Source: Sequoia sempervirens
Lineage: Eukaryota; Streptophyta; Pinopsida; Cupressales; Cupressaceae
NCBI GenBank assembly: GCA_007258455.2
Contig: VDFB02344241.1
Coordinates: 186,001 to 250,000, forward strand
Length of the DNA stretch: 64,000 nt
Reading direction: 5' to 3'
Shown here one piece after another: positions 9,044-21,299 of this stretch. The notes beneath the pieces are model-generated. The model searched no databases. It was given only the letters and a program-made list of their open reading frames with translations, and was not told the origin of the DNA. Position numbers and translations under genes: made by a program. Within the stretch, counting starts at the first letter, position 1, and the number at the start of each line of letters is the position of its first letter.

Positions 9044-12000
9044 AAAATCTAGAGTGCCTTTCACATACCTCAAAATTCTTTTAGCTACCTTCATGTGTAT
9101 TTCTGATGGATTTGTCACATACCTTGAAACAAGTGAAACTGAATGTGCAATATCAGGCCTTGTGTGGGTTAGAAACATCAAAATCCCAACTATACTTCTG
9201 TTAAGTAGTCTCATCAACAATTTCAATACCATCATCTCTACACAACACAACTCCATGAGAAAGAGGAGTGGAGTATGATTTACAATCAACCATGTCAAAC
9301 TTCTTCAACATATCTTTTGCATATTTGGTTTGGAAAATGAAAATTTCATTCTTACATCAAGATAAACCTCCTTTCCTAGAAAATATTTCATGAGACCAAG
9401 ATCTTTCATCTCAAATTCTTTCATCATAGCAATTTTGAACTCATCTTTCATCTTAGAACTGCTACACATATACAACAAATCATCAATGCATACAAACTTA
9501 TAATAAGAATATCATTACCTTCTTGTTTGTAGTAAAGGGTAGGTTCACTCTTACTTCTCTTGAATCCATTCTCCTAAAAGTATCCATCAATCCTAGCATA
9601 TCATTCTCTTGGTGCTTGCTTGAGGCCATACAAAGCCTTCTTCAATTTGTAGACATGACTCTCTTTTCCTTCCACTTGAAAACCTTGTGGCTATTCCACA
9701 TATACTTCCTCTTCTATGTACCCATTCAAGAAGGAAATTTTCACATCCATATGATGTATGCTCAAATTATTTTGAGATGCTAATGAAATCAACATTGTAA
9801 TGGTCTCTTGTCTTGCAACTAGTGCAAATGTATCTTCATAATCAATCCCATACTTTTGTGTGAAGCCTTTAGCAACTAATCTTGCCTTATTCCTTTCAAT
9901 ACTCCCATCATTGTTATGCTTATCTTGTAGATTCATTTGGTGCCAATCTTCTTCTTGTCATGTGGAAGCTCTGCAAGCTCCCAAGTATCTTTCCTATGAA
10001 TGAAATCCATCTCTTCTTTCATTGCTTGCATCTAAACCTCATTAGTACATGCTTCTTCAAAACATGATGGTTCAAAATCAGCCTTGGAAAATAAAGCAAA
10101 ATTAACTATCTCACCTATTGGATGTTCTTCATGTGCTTGATTTGCACTCCTTTGATAAATATCACTCAAACTTCTTACCTTCCTTCTAGAACTTGGAGTT
10201 GAAGTTGTACTTGTAATTGGAATTGAACTTGGACTTGAAGAATTAGATGAGGGGCTACTTGGTGGATTTATAACACTTGGAATAGCAACATTAGTGGGCT
10301 GCTCATGATCAATATCATCATTAAAAATAGATTTTGACTTCTCCATATTGCCTTTTTGATGACCATAAACTCCCCCTTCATCAAAAATCACATCTCTTGA
10401 AACAATAAGCTTATTAGTGAGAGGATTATATAATTTGTAAGCTTTTCTTTCCTCACTATACCCAACAAAATACATGACTCCCTTTTTGCATCTAACTTTT
10501 GTCTATTTTGATGAGGTACATGAACATAGGCCAAACAACCAAAAACTTTGAAATGATTAACATTAGGCCTTTTCTCATACCATGCTTCATAAGGAGTCAT
10601 CTTCTCAAGTGCACTGGTGGGACTTTGATTGAGAATGTACACTATTGTAGCAACTGCATCTCCCCAATAAGAGTTACTCAATCTCTTGGTTTGTAACATG
10701 ATCCTTACCATTTCTACCACAGTGTGGTTTTTCCTTTCAGCTACCCCATTTTGTTGAGATGTGTATGTAGTGGTGAGTTTCCTCCTGATGCCATTCATAT
10801 CACAATAATCTTTAAAGGCTCTTGAACAAAATTCACCTCCATGACCAGTCTTTAAAAATTTGATTTTGCACCCTTTCTCATTTTCCACAAGTGCTTTAAA
10901 CCTCTTGAATGTATCAAGGGCCTCATCCTTAGCCTTCAAAAAATACACCCAACATTTTCATGAGTAATCATCAATAAAAGTGATAAAATATGACAACTTA
11001 CCCAAACTCTTTGTTTGCATAGGACCACAAATATCAGAATGAACAAGTTGAAGGGGGTGATGGGCCGTCCATGCAGTGCCTTTTGAAATTTTTTCCCTTG
11101 CATGCTTTCCTTTAACACATCCTTCACAAACCTCCTTGTGCTCTTCAACCTTGGGAAAACTAGAAACTAATGCTTGTGAGGTCAGAAGCTTCAAACTGTG
11201 AAAATTTAAATGCCCTTTTCTGAGATGGGCCACAACCAACTTATATCCTCATATGCCATATTGGCAAGGCTGTTGGTATGTTCACCAAATCTCAATGGGA
11301 ACATCCTATTTTTTGTCATAGGCAGAACTATGACCACTCTATTGCCTTGACTCTTATCATAAATTGTACATTTCTCATTTTCAAAGACAACTCTATAGTT
11401 CTTCTCACACAATTGTCCAACACTTAACAAATTAAGTTTTAACTCAAGAGTGTAATAAATGTCTTTAACACTCTTCATACCTTCTTTTGTGTGGACCTCC
11501 ATATCTCCTTTTGCAGCAACCTCCAATGATTTATCATCATCAAGCTAAATCTTGGATTTGAAACTTTCATCCTTTGTTGAAAACAACTTCCCATTTCCTA
11601 ACATATGGTTAGAGCATCCAGAATCTAGGTACCAAACATCTTTACTAGTATTCTCACCTTTAGAATAAGAGAAAAATAAATGATCTGGAGTTTTTTCATC
11701 ACCTTCTTGAGCATAATTAACACTTTTACCTTCTTTTAATTCGCATTCTATTTCAAAGTGGCCATACCTATTACAATGGTAACATTGAACATTTCTTTTG
11801 TCAAATCTACCTCTACCTTTGCCTCTAGAACCACCTCTTCCTCTTGAGCCACCTTTGCCTCTATCTCTACCTCTAGAACCACCTCTTACTCTTGGACCAC
11901 CTCTGCCTCTACCTCTTGAATTATTCTAATTTTGACCTTTACTTTGGCCTTGATTGATTTTGCTACTATTGTTGCAATCTTCATTCTTTGCGATGTGTAC

Positions 12001-12278
12001 TTTGGAGGAAAATGATTTCTCAACATTTTCTCCAAAATAATCTCTTAGTCTTTCTTCATGAGACATCAAATATCCAACGAGATGATCGAACTAAAGGGTT
12101 ATCAAATCCTTGCTTTCTTCTATGATAATGGCAACATGATTCCATCTTGGTGTGATATTCCTCAACACCTTTTTTATCATAACCTCATTGTTCATAATTT
12201 CTCCAAGTGTAGCCATCTTATTGACCACTTCTTTAACTCTGACACAATATTCACTCACACTTTTGTTGGACTCCTATA
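9044..12278 (-). pseudogene. Copia-A gag (C-terminal part), protease, integrase and RT
   Basis: Minus-strand order from 12278: gag helices (SNKSVSEYCVRVKEVVNKMA, MSHEERLRDYFGE), an RG-rich stretch, a zinc knuckle CYHCNRYGHFEIEC, protease WYLDSGCSNHM (DSG intact), GAG-pre-integrase HxxxC region (CEGCVKGKHAREK), integrase HSDICGP then KTGHGGEF and VAERKNHT. The second catalytic Asp is replaced by Gly in the KTGHGGEF motif. Then come the integrase C-terminal part (GCLAYVHVPHQNRQ) and RT down to HTRPDIAHSVSLVSRYV and RYVKGTLDF at the LINE junction. Stops and frameshifts are frequent, especially in RT (about 9300-10020). Not functional. Confidence 0.92.
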
Positions 12279-12289
12279 ATTATTTCATA

Positions 12290-13480
12290 ACTAAGCCTTT
12301 ACAGCCTTGATTTAGAGACTGTACATCTAACCTGAATAGCCATTCAATCATTATGAAGGTGCATTTAACTTGTCAACCCAGGGACGTGAACTTGAAATGG
12401 ATCAGCACTATATGTGCACTAGGGGCTCAAGTAGTCATTGCATTCTACAACTAAGAAACACAATACTGAATGTAAATTGCTTGAAAGGAAATAAAGCAAA
12501 TGATGAACATCAACCAACAACTATGCTTAAGTTGAAATGAAGAGAAAGAATGAAAATATGTGTGACAAACAGGAGACTACTCTGTCTGCTTTGGCTATAG
12601 GAATAGTCACATAATAGAATTCTAGTGGCTACAGGAACAGTCAATGCCAGATTTCTCACTAAGTACCAAAAAACAAGTAATACTAAACTAATGCTAAACT
12701 AAGAAGATGAATTAATCACCAAGTGGGCCCCCTTAGATAAGTATCCTCTAAACTAACAAGAACTTAGAAGCTCGAACTCAAAACTTTATTTTATTCATTG
12801 TAAATCATGCATACAAAGAGTAATGCATCTGTATTACTGAAACTAGAGAATGAGAGTACAATGCCAAATCACGCAACCTTTTGAAGAAGAAGCATCAAAT
12901 CATTATTTATACTACAGCTAAAACAAGGTAGTCAACTCCACAACTGGGAGGACGCCATTTAGGGAAAACAGGGAAAAGTGGAGCGATGGAAGTTACACAT
13001 GCATGGAATCTGGTCAGACATGCAAGTCAAGTGCAAACCTAACACAACAGTAACACCCATGCATGCTCGATCATTAAGGTCCACTGCAAGGAGGTTACGT
13101 TCAGTTGCATGAAGAATCTTTGTTGCCGACTGCTTTTGACTTGGAGTGATTTCTCAATTGGATGTTATGGTGCATGCCTAGTTGGTGGTGTCTTCCTTAA
13201 CTTAGCGTATTAAATCTGCACGCCAAGGTTAGTACGCATAATAACTGTACATCAATAACCACTCTAAGAAACATTCATTAATCACATGCAAAATCAATAT
13301 AGATGACCCACATATTATGCCAAATATCATTAAAGCTTGTAGAGATAGGATAATGTCAAATGTCAATGGTTTGAGGGAAACATTAAGCCAATACCAACAC
13401 TTAAGCATTAAAGTCCACGAAATCTATGAGCAAATAGACTATAGATTCTACCCAAAAACTAGGCTCATCAACTTTCAGCT
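12290..13480 (-). mobile_element. Probable solo LTR inserted in Copia-A gag
   Basis: The gag frame breaks after VKVVKL-TLKREFKDAR (about 13480-13540) and resumes at ESNKSVSEYC near 12278, so about 1.2 kb is foreign. On the minus strand it looks like an LTR: a TATA-like TGTAGTATAAATAATG near 12910, then an expected transcript start region, then AATAAAATAAAG (polyadenylation-like) near 12790. No coding region or primer-binding site is seen. The borders and a target duplication were not fixed, so the coordinates are approximate. Confidence 0.45.
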
Positions 13481-13850
13481 TCTTGCATCTTTAAATTCTC
13501 TCTTCAATGTCTATAGCTTGACAACTTTGACTTGATCACTACCTTGGTAAGGTTCTTTTAGAGTCTTCTAGGCATCCTCAGTTGTCGTTGCACTTGCAAT
13601 TCTCAGAAATAGAATCTTATATAGAGCTATTTGAATATGAAACAAGGCTTGAGAATTCTTCTTCTTAGCCTCCTTCTTAGTTGTTCTATCATTGGATGAG
13701 AGAGCATTCCAATCAGCTGGATCTTGGGAACCTGATTCAACAATCTCCCACAAATATTTTCCTATCAAAAAAGTTGTCATTTTTTATGCACCAATAATCA
13801 TACTCATTTCCATCAAATTCTAGAATGGGAAAGGTGTTAGAATTCGACAT
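13481..13850 (-). pseudogene. Copia-A gag N-terminus
   Basis: Starts at ATG 13848-13850, 57 bp from the primer-binding site: MSNSNTFPILEFDGNEYDYW, the usual copia gag opening, then KYLWEIVESGSQDPADW, AKKKNSQALFHIQIALYKIL and KVVKL-TLKREF. Two shifts or stops break it before the foreign 1.2 kb segment. The gag protein would form the virus-like particle. Confidence 0.88.
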
Positions 13851-13907
13851 GATAATCTTTGGCGAAATTCCAACTACTAGATAGATTAAACCCAAAAGAA
13901 AATACCA

Positions 13908-13919
13908 GCTCTGATACCA
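13908..13919 (-). promoter_or_regulatory. Copia-A primer-binding site
   Basis: The reverse complement is TGGTATCAGAGC, complementary to the initiator methionine tRNA 3' end, two bases from the 5' LTR. The same site is found in four other elements of this window. Confidence 0.9.
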
Positions 13920-13921
13920 AA

Positions 13922-14435
13922 TGTAGATTTTGAAAACAGTCCTCACCTCTAAACTAGCTGTTTCAATGAATAGAACAACATAGAAAAAGAAATAGCAGTA
14001 ATAAAATAAATTATTTATTGTCCTATCAATACTTTCCAAAAACCATGAATATATACCAAACAATGACAAAATTCTTCTTTGTTTCAAAACAGAGTTTTCT
14101 TTTTTTATTGCAGCCTCTTAAAGAATACAAAGGGGATAATATATAGAGTTTAAGATGTAAGAAAAAACAAAATGCAACCTCAAAAGACAATACGCTGCCC
14201 ACTAAAAGAAATCTTTAAAAACAAAAAAAAATTGTAGATGTTTTTTTTTTCCTTTATTACAAAGAAAACTTAAAGAAAATCTTCTAAACTAAGCATGCAT
14301 TGCATGCTTTATTTGATGAAAGCAGGAAAAACAAAGCAATAAGAAAAATCTACTTTAAAACAAATATGCTAGCAAGGCACCCACACATAGTAGATTTTTT
14401 CCACGCTGGAAAAACACAAGCATCAATTATCTTGA
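13922..14435 (-). repeat. Copia-A 5' LTR
   Basis: 514 bp, paired with 1160-1708. It begins TGTAGATTTTGAAA directly after the primer-binding site and ends just before the target duplication GTATG at 14436-14440. Confidence 0.92.
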
Positions 14436-15095
14436 GTATGGTGATCCATCATTACTACTGGAAATGCTCTAGTAGACATGCAAGCAAAATGTGGAAGCAG
14501 AGACAAGGGACGTGAACTATTTGGCATGATACCTCAAAGAAACGTGGTCTATTGAATGCTATGATTGGAGGATATGCACAAAATGCATTTGTTGAAAATA
14601 ATTTTGAAACTTTCAATTGAATGTATTTGGCAGGTGTAAAGCAAGACTCCATAATCTTTGCCATCATCCACCCTACCTGTGCCAAAATAGGAGCTTCAGA
14701 ATGAGGTATGGTCATCCACCACAAGATAAAGGAATGGATTTTTTTCAAATGCAACTGCAACTCCCCTAGTAGATATGTATGCAAAATGTGGAAGCATAGA
14801 CAAGGCATGTGAACTGTTTGATAGAATACCCCAAAGAAATGTGGTCTCATGGTTCAAAAACTTTCAAAAAAATGCAATTAGTAGTTGTAAATACAAACTC
14901 TATAGCCTTTGCCAGCATCCTCCTTGCCTGTGCCAAAATGGGAGCTTTGAAACAAGGTATGCAATCAATTAAAGGATAAGGAAAAAAGGATTTTGTATCA
15001 TTGGAAATGCTCTACTCGACATATATGGAAAATGTGGAAGCATAAACAAGGCACATAAACTGTTTGACAAAAAATCCCTTAAAGAAATGTAGACA
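14436..15095 (+). pseudogene. PPR pseudogene copy A, main piece
   Basis: Continuation of the segment at 1093-1159. In shifting frames it gives PPR repeats: a degraded VDMQAKCGS near 14470, MIGGYAQNAFVE near 14560, HPTCAKIGASE near 14670, [30 protein letters not shown] near 14775-14840, and a last repeat with the IYGKCGSINKAH class near 15030. It is the P-L-S pattern of land-plant editing-factor PPRs. The reading TCTATTGAATGCT, where an intact repeat has TCTCATGGAATGCT, is a disabling change also present in copy C as TCTGTTGAATGCT. Similarity ends near 15095. Confidence 0.85.
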
Positions 15096-16554
15096 TAATG
15101 TTTGAAACCCCACACTGAATTATATATAAACTTCTAATATCTTATTTGGTTCATCATACACATAATTTTTATGCTTTTTTTTAAAACATAATGTATTATC
15201 TTTGTAATATTATACATTAAGTATATTTTATCATTATTTCTTGAACTATATCATATTTATATCTTGATTTAACAAACTTCATGTTTTGTCATTATAAGAA
15301 GTGCTTAATATTTCATTATATAATTCTTAAGAAAATTTTAGATAATTCAATAGACATGAATACTCTTACTATTGGACTAATCTACCCTCTAGGATGCCTT
15401 CTTTTTCTTAAATGAAATAGTCCCTGCATTAGGGAGCTTTAGATTTCCACTAGTAAACTCTTCTAAGTGATTGCAACCCATTTTAGCTATTGCAATATGT
15501 CTTTATGAACTAAATTTCAAATAGTTAATTTTTATATGCTTATGTGTACATAATCATAGTTCAAATAACTTAATTTTCTAAATTGAATCATTAATACCAT
15601 GTTCTCTAACTCGGATTTGAGCATGGTTACAAGAATGACCTCATAATTGTGATCTTCATTTACTAAAATATAAAATAAAAATCAAATATTTTTGTCATCT
15701 ACTCCACTTTACACTTTGGTCCTTTAAAGCAAACTATGTACAATCTTTGAATTTGATGCATTGTTCATGTATAAAATAACATCAACTTGCACTCATTCAA
15801 TCACATAAAGAATCATTAGTTATTAGAAGAACAATAATTTAAAATTGTACTAAAATTCTAAAATCAAGAAAGAAATATTGCACATCTAATCACACCCATC
15901 CTAGTGCATGCGAATCGCCTCGTAATCATCCTAAAATTTAAGTATATGTTTGAAGTTTATTATCTATTTTGAGGTATTTTTAAATACTACCTTAATAGAA
16001 AAACCCTAAGACTATGAAAGATGATATTATTGTTTAGTGGTCCATTTATCTAAGAAACTACTTACAAGTAGAATCCAAAGATCATTTAAGCTTAAATTTC
16101 TGGGTGTGGAGTGATATTTTTGTTGTGATCTAGATCTAGAACTATGAACTCGATCTAATGTATATAACAAATAATGATATTTTAATTTTGATCTATATAC
16201 ATGACTATCTAACACATCTCATTATCTTCATCAATTAACATTTATTCTTTGATCACAAAACAAAACAAATCAATCTTGATTTATTAGTTATAGTGAAATT
16301 GTACTTTTTATATAATTAATATTACCTAATTTAATAAGTTCCACTCTATTTTCTCATTCAATCCAAAATTATTTATGCTTGATTGATCCATTTACTTAAA
16401 TAACCTAAATTACCCATAAAGGAACTCTTGTTTCATTTTAAATAGAAGGTCAACAACTTTGCTTGGAAGTTGACCAACTGTGGCTTGATTTGTGGTTGTA
16501 GATTAAAGAGTACAATATTTCATATTTTTCTCCAACAAATGTTTTGTTATGGTC
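15096..16554. other. AT-rich intergenic sequence, nothing recognised
   Basis: Short ORFs only, without recognisable domains; no LTR ends, tandem repeats or RNA-like segments were recognised. Confidence 0.5.
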
Positions 16555-16660
16555 AGCCTTTACCAATACACTCTAAGCGTTGACCTCTTAGGTGGCTGAT
16601 GTGGGCCCCACTTAACCTGTCCTACTTATTGCTCGTCATTCACATTCAAATTGTTCCCAC
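16555..16660 (+). repeat. Upstream flank shared by the PPR pseudogenes (copy B)
   Basis: Matches 930-1050 over about 100 bp, including CACTCTAAGCGTTGACCTC and GATGTGGGCCCC, and lies in the same place relative to the PPR repeats. Confidence 0.7.
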
Positions 16661-16724
16661 ATAGTTGCATTGTTTCACCACATGCAAAAAAAGGTTTCTA
16701 ACCCAATCAATTTTTTTTTGTTAG

Positions 16725-17504
16725 AGCACTCCTTGCTCGTGCAAAAATGAGAGCTTTGAAATAGGGTATGGACATCCATAAAAGCATAACAGAATGGGGA
16801 ATATTTAGATATTACATTTAGAAATGCTTTGGTAGACATGTATGCAAAATGTGGATCCATAGACAGGCATGTGAACTATTTGATATGGTGCCTCAAAGAA
16901 ATGTGGTATCATGGAATGCCATGATTGCAAGATATATACAAAAGGCATTTGTTGAAAAGGCTTCAAAAAATTTCAAGAAAATGCAATTGGTGTGTGTAAA
17001 TCCAAAATTTTGTAACCTTTGCCAACATCCTCCCTACCTATGCCAAAATGGGAGCTTTGGAACATGGTACACAATCAATCAAAGGATAAAAGACAGATGG
17101 ATTTTTTCATATGTATGGACATCCATCAAAGCTTAATGGAAGGGGATTTTTTTCAAATATTATTATTGGAAATGCTCTAGTAGACATATATGGAAAATGT
17201 GGAAGCATAAACAAGGAATGTAAAATGTTTGAAAAAATACCTCAAAGAAATGTGGTCTCATGGAATGCCATTATTGTAGGATATGTAGAATTTGGAACCA
17301 TAAACAAAGTATGCCAGTTGTTTAACATAATGCCTCAAAGAAAAGTGTTGTCAAGGTTCCCCTAATTGTAAATTATTCACAAAACTAATTCTTTAAAATG
17401 CTTTAGGAAATTTTAAGAAAATAAAATTGGCAAGTGTAAAGCCAAACTCTGCAACCTTTTCTAGCATCCTCCTAGCTTGTGCCAAAGTGAGAGCTTCATA
17501 AATA
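16725..17504 (+). pseudogene. PPR pseudogene copy B, 5' piece
   Basis: At least four PPR units in alternating frames: a degraded ARACTKMRALEQG near 16730, [12 protein letters not shown] near 16825-16860, [20 protein letters not shown] near 16885-16945, AKMGALEHGT near 17040, NALVDIYGKCGSINKE near 17167-17216, [19 protein letters not shown] near 17240-17295, and a shorter degenerate repeat to 17365. The next unit is lost in shifts and ends at GCCAAAGTGAGAGCTT (about 17480-17496), where an LTR fragment begins. Intact family members are RNA-binding proteins of mitochondria or plastids. Confidence 0.85.
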
Positions 17505-18151
17505 GGATCAAGGAATGAAACCCTCGAGGAACCTCGAACGTGCTCTGCAATGAATTTCTCCAAAAGCTAAGAAGAGGCTACAAATCAAGGCTCTGATACC
17601 ATGTTAGAAACCAAGATCAGACATGCAAACCAAAAAATACCTTCCATAAAAATAAAAATAGAAAGAGCATAGTAATTTGCATGAAGATGTGCAAATGAAT
17701 AATATTCAAGAATTGATAAATTACAAGAGATGAATTGCTTTATAAAAGCAATGTATGTATAACCCTAAAAGGAAACCCTAGTGTGCACACTTAATAATTA
17801 TTAAATAATTAATTATTAATGTGCCTAAGTTTAGCTTAAGTAACTAAAGTTATTTCACTTAATTAATCTAATCATATTGGTTAATTAATTAAGTCACTTA
17901 TCACTTTAGTTACTTAAGCTAAACTTAGGCACAATAATAATTAATTATTTATTAATTATTAAGCGTGCACACTAGGGTTTCCTTTTAGGGTTATGCATAC
18001 ATTGCTTTTATAAAGCAATTCATCTCTTGTAATTTCTCAATTCTTGAATATTATTCATTTGCAAATCTTCATGCAAATTGCTTTGCTCTTTTTGTTTTTC
18101 TCTTTGTGGAAGGTATTTTCTAGTTTGCATGTCTGATATTGGATTCTAACA
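17505..18151 (-). mobile_element. Truncated LTR element with a palindromic LTR
   Basis: A 550-bp block, 17602-18151, starts TGTTAGAA and ends TTCTAACA. On its left, 17589-17601, is the reverse complement of TGGTATCAGAGCC, the methionine-tRNA primer-binding site, followed by about 85 bp that look like untranslated leader. This is therefore a 5' LTR plus leader on the minus strand with the rest deleted. The LTR itself is a large imperfect palindrome centred near 17876: each half carries GTGCACAC, the TAATTAATTATT tract, GTTTAGCTTAAG and TGCTTTATAAAGCA. It sits inside PPR copy B. Confidence 0.7.
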
Positions 18152-18290
18152 GGAACATGGTATGGAAATCCATCAAAGCATAAAGGATAGAGAAAATTTA
18201 TCAAATGAATTATAGTTACAATTGCTCTAGTAAACACGTATGAAAAATGTGGAAGTATTTGACAAGGAGTGTGAAGTGTTTTAAGACCAC
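18152..18290 (+). pseudogene. PPR pseudogene copy B, 3' piece
   Basis: Resumes immediately after the LTR with GGAACATGGTATGGAAATCC, encoding the HGMEIHQSIKDRE type of segment that follows GALE in intact repeats, then a degraded NALVNTYEKCGS near 18220-18255. Similarity fades before 18300. Confidence 0.75.
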
Positions 18291-18299
18291 ATTTCATAC

Positions 18300-21299
18300 T
18301 GTTTTACAAGGAATTCTACATCCTTATTCTATTCTTTATTTCTCAAAAAAAATAGCATTCTTTTGTTTGTTATCTATTCTACCCTTTTCTAAAAAAATGC
18401 ATGTAATAAAGGCATGATTGCAATTTAAAAGTGTGCCAACATCCTTATATTAGAAATATACTTTGTTCCTCCTATTAGCAACCTATGTTTTCAATAGGTC
18501 ATTCCTATTATTTTCCATCAACTAGCTTATACAGTTTCCATCTTTCATTCTTATTACCTTTTAAATGTCTTTCACAATCTTGTTATTCATAAATTTAATT
18601 TCTAGTAAATCAACCAATTTCTTATTTTGTTATCATTTCCCAATTGAGTCCCATTTAGATTAATAATTTAGTATAAGTAATCTACATGTTAAACAATCCA
18701 ACTAGAAAGAAAAATAATGTTTTATTTAGTTGGTAGAGATTTTTTTGTTTCTGTATTAATTTAAGAAAACACATTTACAATAGGTTGCTAGTTGAATCCT
18801 AAGATAGATAATCGAAAAGGAATTCCTATATTTAAATTGTGTAGGCTATCTATTGTCTATCTATATTGAAGATGAACTTGATGTGAATTCTAACCTTCAC
18901 TATTTATTCCTTTCTTCATCCTCAAAAGAATTCTCTCTAAATAACAAACTCTCATTCTGATGTCCAGAAATTAGTTAATTCTAATTTGATTTTTTAACTT
19001 TGTAATCATTCAACAAAAAATTATTTTTGAGTAAACATAAAAATATTCACAACATATAGATCTTATCAACATTAGGTTAGTGTCCATTTACTACACTATT
19101 GTTTTTATCTATTATTTTCATTGAAAAATAAAAAACTCTAATTTTGTCTACTCAAATTTCCTATAGTATATAAGGATCAATTATTTTTGTTGTTATTTGA
19201 TAGAAATTATTATCCTTCCTTCTTTGACTATCCCTTTCTCATACGTGTGCATCTCTTCTAGGAACCTTCATCTAAACATATCCATGTATTTTCCTTCATC
19301 ATTCTTTTTTCATTACCCTTCCTCAATTGTCATCCACCCCACTTGTTGTCCCATTCTACATGTCTCACAAAGATGACCACTTTGATAATGAACCCCTACT
19401 AGATGATTCTAAGTTTTTCACTCACCAAAATTGACCACCTCTTGTCTCTCCCCCAAAGTAGCCTACTTGATGATGCCTCCTAATCCTAAATCTCTTCACT
19501 TGCATACTCCTTAACGAATATCATCATTACCATATTGAGGGGTTAGAGATATAACAAGGTATATGATATAATATCCACACTCATGTCCCTTTATATTTTA
19601 GTTCTCATATCTTCATCCCTCTCTTCTAGCCAACGTCTTTTCTTTTTCCCACTAGTCAATATTCCTTCACCTAAATTTTCTTGTCTACTCATCCAGTCCA
19701 CTTTCCTACTATCTCTCCCTCTCTCCCTTCATTCCTTTTAACTATGATCATGTCCCTTTAAACAAGTGCTTTACATCCTACCCCTATGTGCCACCCTCTC
19801 AACCCTTACCCTTCATTTGTCTTACCACTATTTTCACTCCCTCTCCTATCCCACTATTAACCTCACAACCATTGCCACACTCTTATCATAACATGAAAAA
19901 ATTAACATCTCTTACCCTCAATGTCCCAACATATGGCCCTAACTCTATAATTTACCATCTAGTGCAATAAATACCAATAATGTAATGCTAACTATCTATT
20001 CTCACATCATCTTCTACCCTGGGGGATGGAACCTTAAACCTCCTCCACAACATAATATATTTGACTATAATAAATCATCCACAAGAACCATAGTTCATCA
20101 TGCTAAACATTGGAATACATGTATAATTGGATAAGTGATCCTAAGATACACATTCAATCCCTTATAGATCAATGTGTGTTGATCTTTGATGATCAACTCA
20201 TAGCTAAGCTTTTTCTCTATTCATCAAGGAAAAAAACTTAAAATGGTTCTCCTCTTTATCTAACTATTTTATGGGTTCCTTCCTCTATCTCACTTATCTT
20301 TTCTTGGAACACATTCAAATAAATATAGAATTGTAGGTTAGTTTCATCAATGTTATACATTGTAATCAAGGTGCAAATGAGAAGGTGATGGATTTTATCT
20401 TCTATTATTAATGCCTTCTTTCATATATCTCATATCTTCTTCTCACCTCTAATATGAAGAGAGTATTTATTACGAGTATTTTCCCAAAGCTTCACAATCA
20501 AAATCTCTTGCACAAATATCAAACTTTTATAACACTTTGTACCATCTTTTATGATTATACATAGATGATGGATCACCTTAAGGTATTCTCTTTGATCTTG
20601 ATGCCTCTATTTTTTAAACCCATCCTCCTCTCAAGAAACTAATAATTCTACAAAGAAGAACACCAATAAATTATAATTTTATCCTTAATCCAACCCTAAC
20701 AACTAAATAAACTAATAAAATTTTCCTTACTCCTCTTCATCATCTAAACTTACTATCTCCTTTCACAAGCTAACTATAATTGGATGAAGCTTGAAAAAAT
20801 CCTAGTTCCATCTTTCACAAGTTTCTTTGAAAAAAATTATTCAACATCATCATATCCAACCTTTGAACCCCAACCTCTTCTTATTTTACCAAATTTACCA
20901 ATTCTTTTTAGTATATAGACCTATTTTACTATGAAACATGTCTTATTATTATCCTCTCCTTTTTGTTTATCTTAATGAGCTCTTTGGAATTCCTTATCAC
21001 CAAATCATGTTTCCTTTTATCTAAACATTATTTTTTCATTTTCACTTTCATAAGATTATCCTAAGATATGCTTCTATTAATCTAACCCTAGTAATTATTG
21101 AAGTTCTTTTTTTTTTCTCTTTTTCTTAAGTTTCTACATTGGGTTTTTCTTGAATTTTTTATTTTTTCTCCTTTGTATTATTTTCCAATTTCTCTTTTGT
21201 CAACAATGATTCTCCTATTCTACATTCATTTTCTATATTTTATTTTTTTGCTCCTCTACTTTAGTTACTCATTACTACTTTAGCATCATAGGTTACATT
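18300..21299. other. Pyrimidine-rich intergenic sequence, nothing recognised
   Basis: The plus strand is rich in C and T between about 19200 and 21290, which opens short ORFs of low complexity (for example 19788-19970 and the Phe/Leu-rich 21098-21283). No domain, LTR or structural RNA was recognised. Confidence 0.45.

Larger units (their letters stand above)
1160..14435 (-). mobile_element. Copia-A: Ty1/copia LTR retrotransposon with nested insertions
   Basis: A complete but degenerate copia element on the minus strand. The LTRs are 1160-1708 (3') and 13922-14435 (5'). The primer-binding site is 13908-13919, the polypurine tract is at about 1709-1720, and the 5-bp target duplication GTATG lies at 1155-1159 and 14436-14440. 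Internal order on the minus strand is gag, protease, integrase, RT, RNase H, the normal copia order. The 13.3 kb span is inflated by a LINE (2237-9043) and a probable solo LTR (about 12290-13480). Many stops, frameshifts and a damaged integrase motif make it dead. It inserted into PPR copy A. Confidence 0.93.

Noticed and set aside
19788..21283. Membrane-protein-like ORFs (Phe/Leu/Ser/Pro-rich)
   Set aside because: They result from pyrimidine-rich low-complexity sequence, are short, and have no conserved motif.
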